A stretch of DNA of 64,000 bases from Nemertoderma westbladi (taxonomy: Eukaryota > Xenacoelomorpha > Nemertodermatida > Nemertodermatidae), in assembly GCA_032718475.1 (NCBI GenBank), contig JAUCBJ010008617.1, positions 1 to 64,000 of the forward strand, given 5' to 3'. Under the pieces are notes generated by a model. It did not search any database, was not told the origin of the DNA, and worked only from the letters and a program-made list of their open reading frames with translations. Positions 44,247-53,690 of the stretch are shown here, one piece after another. The translations under genes were made by a program, and so were the position numbers. Within the stretch, counting starts at the first letter, position 1; every line of letters begins with the position of its first letter.

Positions 44247-44870
44247 AAAATTTACTTTATTTTGTCCCTGATCTTTGATGACAAACATCATCCTATGAGC
44301 TGTAAACATTATAAAAAAACCCAACATACTCGGGACGGTTCGGCATCTGACGAATCCAGAACTCATCATCAATATCCTCCAATCGCAGGGACCAAATTCT
44401 ATCATTCTGATGGTTTGATTTACACACTGTCCAAACAAAGAACTCATCACTGCAGGCAACGCAACATGCATAAAGTCCATCTCATCCCACAGACCAACAA
44501 CCATGTTACAAAATGTAAGCCGACCTCACGGTTTAGTTCAGTAACCAGCGGACGTTTAACAATGTGGAATAATGGTTTAAACCCTTGACTTTGGAGTTCC
44601 CTGTGGATGGAGCCAATACTTTTGACTTTGCCACGATTAAGAAGGATTTCTTTTTGGATGGCCCGCACTGATTTCTTAGGGCGGCCTGCACACTCAGCAA
44701 GAATATCCTTAGACTCTTGTGAAAGAGAAAGTGGTCTTCCAGTTATTTTCACCTTCCTGCAATTGTGTGGATCTCGATTCCAGTTTCGCTTCACAAAATC
44801 TTCACTACGCATTATCTTCTCGGTGATCTACTTCTTTCATATTTGCACACCATTTGCCACAGCGGATATG
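44247..44870 (-). pseudogene. Tc1-like transposase N-terminal half, copy 1
   Basis: On the minus strand the first part (44812 downwards) has V-K-R-N-W-N-R-D, K-V-K-I-T-G-R-P-L-S-L-S (GRPR-like linker) and G-R-P-K-K-S-V-R-A-I-Q-K-E-I with G-S-I-H-R-E-L-Q-S-Q-G-F-K, the paired helix-turn-helix domain of Tc1-like transposases. After frame changes it continues as D-E-M-D-F-M (first catalytic Asp region), F-G-P-C-D-W-R and R-M-M-F-V-I-K-D-Q-G-Q-N-K-V-N-F-L. There the SINE interrupts it. The C-terminal half is at 36050-36895. Confidence 0.75.
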
Positions 44871-44906
44871 CAGGGCAGAGACGCGCCCTGGCTGGTCCCT
44901 TTAATA
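44868..44906 (-). repeat. Antisense scrap of the SINE body
   Basis: The text around GCGCCCTGGCTGGTCCCTTT is the inverse of the SINE body at 54603-54640 (AAAGGGACCAGCCAGGGCGC). It marks a second, truncated SINE copy next to the Tc1-like relic. Confidence 0.7.
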
Positions 44907-45185
44907 TGAATGGAAACAATAAAGTAGGACATGGGGTCTTATTCCCTCAGATACTACCTAGCATTTAGGGCCACGTGGGCCACTCCACTGTTAGTACTCA
45001 GGCACTAAAGCCCATCAAAAAACAAAATACCAAATCGATTTTAGTGCTACATAACCCAACCCAACTACCACAAGAAAAATTACACCAAACCATACAGTAA
45101 CTACAGGTTCCGGTAAGTATTGCACGAAATAGGCTATCCCATAAATTACGAAAAATATAGGACATTTTGTCCGCTGAAAAGGTAA
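44903..45185 (-). repeat. Direct repeat unit 1 with a conserved hydrophobic ORF
   Basis: It is nearly identical to 45581-45855. On the minus strand it encodes T-K-C-P-I-F-F-V-I-Y-G-I-A-Y-F-V-Q-Y-L-P-E-P, then a long hydrophobic run and V-A-L-K-S-I-W-Y-F-V-F. These are two probable membrane segments. A TTTTCAG just upstream would serve as a splice acceptor. Differences from unit 2 within the ORF are mostly synonymous. It weakly recalls the start of TMEM86/YhhN membrane proteins, but I cannot assign it. Confidence 0.5.
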
Positions 45186-45580
45186 GTCTAAGTAATAAAT
45201 TTTATAAAAATAAAAGGGTTTCGGAGATTTAAACACTGAACCCTGGGATTCGTGGTTCTCCTCATCAGCAGTGTGCCACGAACCCCACCCCTACCCTAAC
45301 AAAACTGCACCACTAAATTAAGACAATGACCAATAAATTAGAAATCCTACTGTAACACCAAACAGAGTTGAAACCACCCTCCCCCAATGTATGTTACCAT
45401 CAGCCCCAAATGCATAAACGTGATTTCCCACTGAATGCAACCAACCCCAATTAGCACCTACCAGTATGTACAGATAAATGATCAGATTTTTAAACAAAAT
45501 TGCGCAGATGTCAGAAAATGCCCCTGTAAATATATAATTATATGATGTTAGACAACCACGACTTTAGAGGGATTGTGATA

Positions 45581-45855
45581 TTAATATGAAAACAATAAAA
45601 TAGGACATGGGGTCTTATTCCCTCAGATACTACCTAGCATTTAGGGCCACTTGGGCCACTGTTAGTACTCAGGCACTAAGGCCCATCAAAAACAAAATAC
45701 CAAATCGATTTTAGTGCTACATAACCCAAACCAACTACCACAAGAAAAATTACACCAAACCATACAGTAACTACAGGTTCCGGTAAGTATTGCACGAAAT
45801 AGGCTATCCCATAAATTACGAAAAATATAGGAAATTTTGTCTGCCGAAAAGGTTT
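45581..45855 (-). repeat. Direct repeat unit 2 with the same hydrophobic ORF
   Basis: Second copy of 44903-45185, 670 bp downstream in the same orientation. The ORF runs slightly further (V-F-D-G-P, stop). Possibly a duplicated exon of a host membrane-protein gene, or simply a dispersed repeat with a chance ORF. Confidence 0.5.
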
Positions 45856-45879
45856 TAATGTTAAAATGTTAATTTTGGT

Positions 45880-46412
45880 GCACCAAAAATGGCGAACCAC
45901 TAAGTCTTCAGGCTTCTATATTACTTTCAATCGATTCAGCGGGCCAGAAAACCTATAAAGATGCGTTGAAATAAAAAATTAGGGGCATTTTCTGAAATTG
46001 AAAATTTCAAAATTTGAAGTGCCACGCCCACTTCTTAGGTGTACGAAAAATAGCATCCACTTCAATTTTTGGAAATGGAATATAATCACATTCGATTCAG
46101 CGTCTTGAAAAACCTACTAAATCTAGCCAACACTGCCACACTTAGTTTTTAGAAAACGAAAAGTTTTGTAATTTTGTCCTGGGACTACTTTTATTTTTCA
46201 TCAAAATTATGATTCCCTGCTTATGAAATTTTACCTTTTTAAGGTTTGGTAGTGTTCATCTATAGTTGTTTCACCAACAGCCCAAATTTTGTAGGATTTC
46301 ATTGGACGATTACAAAAATATAGTGGGTGGGCCGAATCGCCCCCCCCCCCCCCCCCCCCCCCCCTCTCCAGTGATGCTAATGGTCAAAACACCCCAGTGG
46401 TAATAGGGTTAA
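45880..46412. repeat. Repeat-family member with poly-C run
   Basis: It contains two segments of the type CGATTCAGCG...AAACCTA (45930 and 46090), a run of over 25 C at about 46340-46364, and ends with AATAGGGTTAAC. The same features occur at 51066-52660, so the two are related non-coding repeats. Confidence 0.6.
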
Positions 46413-46559
46413 CGAGACTAAAAGATTATCCCATTCATATAATACATTTTATTTTTTAACTTCTACGATATTTGATGATTTGTTAATATATTCGAATTAT
46501 ATTATATTTAACAATTATTAAATTATTAAAATTATTAAATTATTAGAAATAAAATAAAT

Positions 46560-46800
46560 TATTAAAAATTATAAAAATTCACATATGGGAAATTTAATTC
46601 CAGTTCAGTGTTATGGAGAAACCGGATTCCACTACATTTAAAATATCTGCTTACCCTTTTATATAAGCGCATTAGACTGTCGAGCTTTGCACCAGCCCAT
46701 TGATCTTTTTGTCCACTGTACTGGGCTAAAACTCCTGTTCTGTTTGTTAATGAGATTTCTAGAACCTCCTTCTTGAATTGTTCTGCATCACCTGCAAGTA
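46560..46800 (-). other. Coding-like fragment of unknown family
   Basis: On the minus strand an open reading of about 75 codons reads G-D-A-E-Q-F-K-K-E-V-L-E-I-S-L-T-N-R, then G-A-K-L-D-S-L-M-R-L-Y-K-R and C-S-G-I-R-F, ending in a stop near 46570. Its amino-acid composition looks protein-like. No family is recognised. Further weak coding continues towards 47150 in other frames. Confidence 0.3.
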
Positions 46801-47232
46801 TACCCTGAGAACCTCTTTTTCAAGTTGAGCACGCTAGTTAAAGGCAATGCCTTTACACTCCAAACTCGAGAAAGCTTCGATGTTTCCCAGTACGATCGTC
46901 AGACGGCTCAGAGCTGCGATGATGAAGCTAGAATATTATTGCCAGCATATGTTTACGACCAACGGGAGCAACACAACTGATGCCCTTTATCTGACTGATA
47001 AGGATTACTTCCCATTAACACATATAATGTATCAATGATTGTATCGATTTCGAATGCCTCATTTCTGGTGTTAACACTCCAGAAGTAGTGAAATTGTACA
47101 TCATCTCCATCGTATCCATTGGCAGGTTATGAGAGTCGGCTTTGATAAATCCAGGCATAGGAAGGAGCAGGAAACGGCATAATTATTTAAATAAAGATTG
47201 AAGATTGCTGTACCTACATCATACCTGGTACA
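46801..47232. other. No gene recognised
   Basis: Possible continuation of the coding-like minus-strand relic (P-M-D-T-M-E-M-M-Y-N-F-T near 47100); unassigned. Confidence 0.3.
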
Positions 47233-47678
47233 TGACCTACTATATATATGGCCTGACAGGCTGCCTTTTGAGGCCAATCAAAATGAGGCTACTTTCTTGA
47301 CGCAATTAGTAGTTGAAAACAACTTAAATCAGGTTTCCATTTTTACTAAAATAGCAACTGCCAGATGAAACTGTGCAACTTGGTGTTTATTAAATTTCAT
47401 TTATTTAATTCATTATTTGTGGTGATCCATGAGAGAAGGAATTTAGTGTATTATAGTATCACTATAGAATTATAGTATTATCAGTGTATTATAGTATAAG
47501 TATTATATATATATTATAGTAAATTATTCATTATGGGGGTTTTCATTTCCGATCCTATTTTTTATGTTTGATAAAATCTGGGTTGTCTGTCTGTGTGTGT
47601 GTAAACCTGTCTGCTTGTCGGTCTGTCTGTCTAAAAACTAAGAAAACATACCACTTGCCTAAAATATTCATTATGGGG

Positions 47679-47701
47679 AGGGGGGGGGGGGGGGGGGGGG
47701 G
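47679..47701. repeat. Poly-G run
   Basis: A run of more than 20 G within an otherwise AT-rich stretch, followed about 60 bp later by short (CTGT)n repeats near 47760. Confidence 0.9.
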
Positions 47702-47921
47702 TTCCTGGTCAGTGATTTCATGAGTTCAAAACTTTTTAGTTTTAATTAAATCTGGAATGTCTGTCTGTCTGTCAAAATCCCAAAAGATAGTTATGCAGAC
47801 AGATATTGACAAACTTAAAAACTGACATAGGATATAAACGTAACTAAAATTTTCGAAATCAGGAAATAAATTACTGACTGATAATTGAACAATAAATATT
47901 TGAACAAATTTTGTTGTAAAT

Positions 47922-48199
47922 TACGGTGGCTGAATTGTGCCACTTAATACTTTTTTTTATTTATTTTTTTAAGGGACTTTTTGGTAGACCAATAAGTACT
48001 TTTTGGTCGACTTTTTGGTCGACCAAAAAGTACTTTTTGGCCGACCAATAAGTACTTATTGGTCGACCAAAAAGTCGACTTATTGGTCGACCAAAAATTC
48101 GACTTATTGGTCGACCAAAAAGTACTTTTTGGTCGACCAAAAAGTCGCTTCAAAAAAAAAATAAAAAAAAGTATTAAGTGGCACAATTCAGCCACCGTA
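47922..48199. mobile_element. 278-bp palindromic MITE
   Basis: TIRs of about 45 bp start TACGGTGGCTGAATTGTGCC and are flanked by GTAAAT (47916-47921 and 48200-48205). The core is a run of palindromes TTGGTCGACCAA joined by AAAAGTACTTTTT and AAGTCGACTT spacers. The whole element can fold into one long hairpin or many small ones. It has no coding capacity. Confidence 0.95.
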
Positions 48200-48548
48200 G
48201 TAAATAATATTTAATTAATTATAATATATTAACCATAACAATGAACACGAGCGTTGATTGTCAATTAAATGTAATAATCTATAAAGCCTTTTTACAAAAA
48301 GTTCCGCATCACTGTCATCAGACAATGATGCGAAAATAATTGTTTGCCTTGAAATTATCCATGAGTTTTTTTATTCATTCTCATAAATTTCAACATCAAG
48401 TTTGAGTTCATCCTCGTCCCAAAAATCTATTCCTGAATCCATCAATGTTTGCAGACGAAGTATTCTCTCAGAATTATTAACCTCCACATGTGAAACTAGA
48501 AATCACCCTCCGCTCATTTGACTATACTGTAATTCCAACGGGTTTGAG

Positions 48549-49359
48549 TTAAAACGAGATGATAAGACGTAATCCATATCTTCTCGAAACTAACTGCCTT
48601 TCCTGTTTGAGGAGTAAGGGTGAAACCACACCAGCATCTGTTGCTAAATTCCACAAATCAATCCAATCGGTTAATCCTCGAAGAAACTCAGTTTTATTAT
48701 CACCATAAGTAACAGCATTACCCTGATAATTGCATTGGTGAAATCGTTGTTTCAAGTTACTGATTAACCACCATACATTGATGACATGTAAGAATTCTGC
48801 AGCAGGAGAATGATTTGTGAAATAGCGCTTCATCACAGTGGATGATTTCTCATCGAAAATAGCTAATGCAAGAGGCACTGACTGTTTGTTGTTACTGGGA
48901 TGTAGAGCATGATAGCTTAGGGCATATCAACATGGACAAAGTTTTTAAGGCATCTACCTCACCTCTCTGGAGTCTATTTAGCATTGAGTAAGAGACTAAC
49001 TGAAAGGTGTTACACAATAATTTATAAACTTGTGCTGAAATGTAAGGCATCATTAGCAAAAATCGTATGAGATTATGTAAATATGGTGGTCTTTCAGATT
49101 TATCATACTTCTGTAATCGATACACTTCATTTCGATTCTTCATTCTTGGCTGTTTAATTATTGGTACTAGAACTTCCAGCGTCGTTGCTACTGGAATCAT
49201 TGGGAAAGGTGATAAACTCCAATTAAGAACAACATTTCCCGCTTCTGTCGATTTGAAGTAATGCTGCTCAAAATGATCGATGCACTTTCTCAAGTATGTA
49301 GTTGCATGGAAATCCTTTCGGTTCACGAATTGTACCCACTTGGTAAGCAACTCATCATC
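48549..49359 (-). pseudogene. THAP9/P-element-like transposase, internally deleted
   Basis: A splice acceptor (TTTCCTTAG) precedes an exon beginning at 49359 with D-D-E-L-L-T-K-W-V-Q-F-V-N-R-K-D-F, then C-I-D-H-F-E-Q-H-Y-F and L-S-P-F-P-M-I. This is the second half of a THAP zinc finger, whose usual A-V-P-T-I end is altered. Next come a helix-turn-helix-like block (N-L-I-R-F-L-L-M-M-P-Y-I-S, L-V-S-Y-S-M-L-N-R-L) and, after a gap, P-L-A-L-A-I-F-D-E-K-S, E-F-L-H-V-I-N-V-W-W-L-I-S-N-L-K and L-R-G-L-T-D-W-I-D-L-W, which match the C-terminal P-transposase region. The catalytic core between the two ORFs is largely deleted. The first THAP exon was not found. Confidence 0.65.
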
Positions 49360-49552
49360 CTAAGGAAATTTATAATAAGGTTTACGAGGATTTCCCTTAT
49401 ATCCTGTTTTACAACCAAACACAGCATTTGTTGACCATGACCGATGGATGACCAGGCCATATAACATAGGATAATGTTGGTTAATACATAATAGTCAGAT
49501 AGTACAAGTAGTACAGTAGCACAGCTGTATAGTAGTAGTAGCCTCGATGTCA

Positions 49553-49605
49553 GTGGTCCCAACCCCCAGGTGCGGACCACCGACCAACCAGTACTGAATG
49601 ACTGG
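49553..49605. repeat. hAT-type terminal sequence remnant
   Basis: CAGTGGTCCCAACCCCCAGG TGCGGACCAC follows the CAGxGGTxCCCAACCxxxGG pattern common at hAT ends. No partner end was found nearby. Confidence 0.45.
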
Positions 49606-50064
49606 GCCATAAGGAAATAAATGAAAAATGACTTACATTATTTTCGCTTGTCTTGCTTTAAAATTAAACCCACAGAACAAGCTAGAAAGCACAAACCCAC
49701 ATCTCTAATCAACTTTAATTTTGCAAACAAGAACAGTGGATTCACATATATTATCATAACCGACAACCAGTACAATGGTAGGCCTACCACATTTTTATGG
49801 GGGTTGTATTACTATTTATCCACAGTAAGTAGGTCGATGAAAATATTGTCTGTCATTATACCAGTCCATGGTGCAAAAAAATTTGGGGGCCACTGCATCT
49901 ATGGTATAGCTCTGTCTCTGTGTACTGGTGTATCTAAATTACCTTATGTAGTACCGGTATTACTGTATTAGTACATGTCAGCATACTGAAAATAGTGGCC
50001 TCATTTTGAGTGGCCTCAATCTCAAAAGGCAGCATGTCAGTCCTGTCAGGTCATATATATAGTA

Positions 50065-51065
50065 GGTCAATCCAAGTACCACAACCACTGATCCAGCACG
50101 GCAGGTACTGTACAGTAGTCCTGATTCGTTATACTGTTATATCAGAATATGGTATTCCAATATTTGAACTGGAGTAATGTAATAATACTGTACAGCTGTA
50201 CAATCTGGCTGTCCGGCTGGCAATACAGCAATAGTGAAGAATCAGTTCCTATGCCTTTTACTAAATATTACTATCAGATTAGGTATTACATGTATTAACT
50301 TATTAGGTATATATATTACTGTATTATTATCAGAAGTAGGTATTAATTAACAATTACTGTAGTGGGTAGGCCTCGATATCGTACTTGAATCGGACTGACT
50401 GCTGACTGCAGTTGGCAAAATTTATTAAAATATAAATTAACAAAGTTTACATTTGACAACCTGAACATTTTATACTTAAATAAGAACAATATAGTGTAGT
50501 GTATAAATTAGAAATAAGCATATATGGCTCATCTCCATGAATAAAGCAATGTATGACAATCTGGTTGATATGGCAATATTATTATTATTATTTAATAATT
50601 CACTAATAATATTAATAATATTATACTATATTAATAATAATAATATTATACTTTAATAATATATGCAATAGCTGATTATTAACATTTAAAAACCCGGATC
50701 TACAGAATGACAGATCTACAGAACGACAGATCTATAGGCACACTGACTGAGATATTGGTACCCATATGCTACGCTCCCTTACTTTCGTGGCTTACCCCAC
50801 AGTTCCACATCGAGGATGCCTTATTACCCTTCTTGGTAACATAAATATAGCATTCTGTCATCCTAACTACCTGCTGGTGTACAGGTGTAGTTGGTCAGCT
50901 GTCAGAATAATGGGATCCAAGCTAAGCTTATTGTTGCTGCAAGGCTCGAATCATTGATATAGTTTCGTTTTTGACAGAGCAAAATCTTGAATTCAGGGGA
51001 CACCAAGGAGAAGCAATTTCCAATTTGTCGAAGAAAAGCACAATCCAGAATCATGGCAATTTTTT
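50065..51065. other. No gene recognised
   Basis: AT-rich sequence with a low-complexity ATT/AATA stretch at 50577-50665. No motif was recognised. Confidence 0.5.
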
Positions 51066-52660
51066 AGCCACTATTAACCCTATTAAACCCGGGGGGGGGG
51101 GTCAATATGACCCCCCCCCCGTGGTTTTTTTATTATAATTCTGAAACAAACGCAGTTGGGAATCTGAAATTTTATGACTTTTCCTAAAAATCTATTGTCT
51201 TCATGGTAGTGAAAACCGTTTTCAAAAATATTGGGTACTTTTCGAGTTATAGCACCATTTTTTAACCCTACTTTTGGCACTTTTTTTGAGACGTTTTTTG
51301 AAAATTACATTTCATTAAATATGAATTGTAACATCTCTATTTTTGATTTACACCGGTTTTTTGGTGTTAGAAATTGGATGGAATTCATATAAATTGATTT
51401 AGAAATTTCAAACTTGTTTTTTTCGATGGGTGCCAAATTTTGGTGCCAGCACCAAATTTTGAAATAAGTCAATTTTGTAAATTGATTGTTTGAAACTTGT
51501 TTTTTACGCAATTGGGGTTTTTTGGGGTTCTGGATTCGATGAAATATATACGAGTTGCACCAAGCGTATCAAACTTGTATTTTTCGGTGCTGTGTGCAAA
51601 TTTTGGTGCTAGCACGAAATTTTGAAAATCCATTCAATATATAAAATTGCTTGTGACAATTTATTTCTTGCGTTTTAGAGGTTTATGGCTGTTCTGAATT
51701 CAATGGAAAATATAATTATCGAACTAGACATCTCAAACTTGTATTTTTCGGATGTGGGTGCAAAATGTGGTGCTAGCACCAAATTTTGAAAACCATCAAA
51801 TATATCAATTGATTGTGTCACCTTGTTTCTTGCGTTATACGGGTTTGTGATGGTTCTGAATTCAATGGAATCAGTAAAAATTTCATAAGAGTTCTCAAAC
51901 TTGTATTTTTCGCCGGTGGGTGAAAATTGTTGTGCCAGCACCAAATTTTGGAAAATATGCAAATTGATAAGTAGATAGTATCACCTTGTTTCTTGCGTTA
52001 TACGGGTTTATGAGGGTCCTGAATCCGATGGAATCAATAAAAACAGCACTGGACATCGCAAACTTGTACTTTTTGGTGATGGGTACGAAATTTGGTGCTA
52101 GCACCAAAATTTGCCAAATTACGCCGAAAAATACAAGTAGCAATGATCTGGCATATTAGAAATGTATTCCATTAGAATCAGCGCCCTCGAAAACCTGAAA
52201 ATGTGAATTTATAGCATCGTATAAGTGAATTAAAAAAAAATTTGTGTTCTAACTGAAAAGTGCTGGTTACTTGTATATTTCATTTTTTTCCTACGCAGAG
52301 AGGACTAAACAGCCATTTACAGTAATCATATCATTTCTAAATATTTTCCAATGTATTTTGCACCCCAAAAAACCTGTATTGAAAAATAATTAGCCGAAAA
52401 TGTAACTTTCAAATTTTGTGAAAATTGTGCACTACTTGTAATTTTGGTGCTGCAATATAACCACCCCAGTACATTTTTTCGAAAATTTTTTTTTTTCGGT
52501 CGGATCCAGACAAATGATACCTACGTACAAACAAAAAATCAGACGTTTTCGTAAATATTTGTAGATTTTAGAGGGGGGAGGTCAATATGACCCCCCCCCC
52601 CCCCCCCCCCCCGGTATTTGTACAACATTTTATAGCCTGGTACTAATAGGGTTAAACTTT
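51066..52660. repeat. Repeat element bounded by TAACCCTATTA / TAATAGGGTTA
   Basis: The left boundary (about 51070) reads TAACCCTATTAAACC, then poly-G, GGTCAATATGACC and poly-C. The right part (52570-52655) has GGTCAATATGACC, a C-run of about 22 and CTAATAGGGTTAAAC. Between them are a 163-bp tandem array and a stretch resembling 45880-46140. No coding region. Confidence 0.7.
51300..52140. repeat. 163-bp tandem repeat, about five units
   Basis: The landmark AAACTTGTATTTTT recurs at about 51410, 51571, 51735, 51897 and 52060 (spacing 161-164 bp). Each is followed by the near-palindrome TTTGGTGCTAGCACCAAA. Antisense ORFs at 51675-52143 and 51305-51511 merely translate the repeats. Confidence 0.9.
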
Positions 52661-52879
52661 TAACCAATATGACACTACTTTGGCTCTGCACCAACTACAG
52701 TATAGTGAGGGGACAAACAATAAGAAACTGTTGCATCGTTTTCTTAGCAGCTTAGTAGTGGAACGTTCATCCATTACACACGCGGTTTGTAAAGAATGTC
52801 GAATAACAGATGACCTTTATATTTAAACGTATATATACAGTATATTGTTTCAACCGTGCGAACAAACCGTATAGAAAGT

Positions 52880-53024
52880 TCAGCTGTGAGGAATGGAGAA
52901 ATTGGGTGAAATCATGTTCATGTAAGGGTTATTATACCAACAGTATTAGAAGAGTAGACTTAGACAAACATGTGATATTATTCTAGGCAGTAGAACATTG
53001 GGTTATGGTTTATACAGGGCTGCA
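52880..53024. repeat. Copy 2 of the segmental duplication, left part
   Basis: Near-identical to 35837-35983. Here it is joined directly to an RTE 3' fragment. Confidence 0.9.
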
Positions 53025-53215
53025 GAGGACCAGCCTGTGCACAATCTTGTGCTTTGGCAGCCCCATGGAGAAAATAAGCGTGATGGACAGCCCATTACTT
53101 TCTTGAGATGCCTCTTAAAGGACACTGGCCTTGAATATGCGGATAATCTCGCGAAATTCATGGGGGATAGGGAGTTGTGGCGGTGCAGCTTTGTTGATAA
53201 GCCGGCATAGCAGTC
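53020..53215 (+). pseudogene. RTE-like LINE 3' fragment, copy D
   Basis: It encodes A-E-D-Q-P-V-H-N-L-V-L-W-Q-P-H-G-E-N-K, F-L-R-C-L-L-K-D-T-G-L-E-Y-A-D-N-L-A and M-G-D-R-E-L-W-R-C-S-F-V-D-K-P-A, ending in TAG. This is the terminal part of the RTE family, better kept than in copy C. It is 5'-truncated or recombined at 53024, precisely where the duplicated segment ends. Confidence 0.85.
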
Positions 53216-53690
53216 TTAATGCACACTGCATTGGGATTCCCAATTGTGGATTGCATGATGGTGACAAAATGTTTTTGTTAAGCTGGCATAGCATCACAAT
53301 GTGCAGTTTCAATGCAGCAGGCTGATTAGCCTATAGTACTGTACAGTAGTAGTTGCTTAAGAATAGTCGGTCTGCTATTCGTGTCCATCCAACTGCACTA
53401 GCACAAGGACGAGTAGCTCTTAACATTAGGAAGTAAACGGATGCATGCTGTGTTGCTGGCCAACCTGCGGTACTGATAAGACTTGACTAAAAAATCGCTC
53501 TAGAAACCTGTCAATAAATAAATACAAATCCAACAAATGCTAAAGACATTGAAAAAATTATGAGTTTATTTCATTGGAGGTTTTATGTTTACATATTGTG
53601 AAATGCTTTTCAATATGATTTTAAAATGAATGAATTTTATTTAATATTAAATCCTACCAGTAAAACTACTTTATTATTATAATCTACGAT
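53216..53690. other. No gene recognised
   Basis: This sequence is present between the duplication copy and the Tc1-like element here, but replaced by about 65 bp in copy 1. Confidence 0.5.

Larger units (their letters stand above)
47233..50064. mobile_element. THAP/P-like DNA transposon relic with TIRs
   Basis: The left end (GACCTACTATATATATGGCC..., 47233-47306) is the inverse of the right end (49988-50064), with small indels over about 75 bp. A decayed THAP-containing transposase lies between on the minus strand. No clear target-site duplication is visible. A palindromic MITE and a poly-G run lie inside the left half. Confidence 0.65.

Noticed and set aside
44903-45236. TMEM86 (lysoplasmalogenase) exon
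   Set aside because: Similarity is limited to a hydrophobic pattern around Y-F-V-x-x-L-P. No diagnostic residues or neighbouring exons were seen.
51300-52140. Possible CRISPR array
   Set aside because: Unit length of 163 bp with diverged full-length repeats and no constant repeat/variable spacer structure. The context is a eukaryotic transposon landscape.
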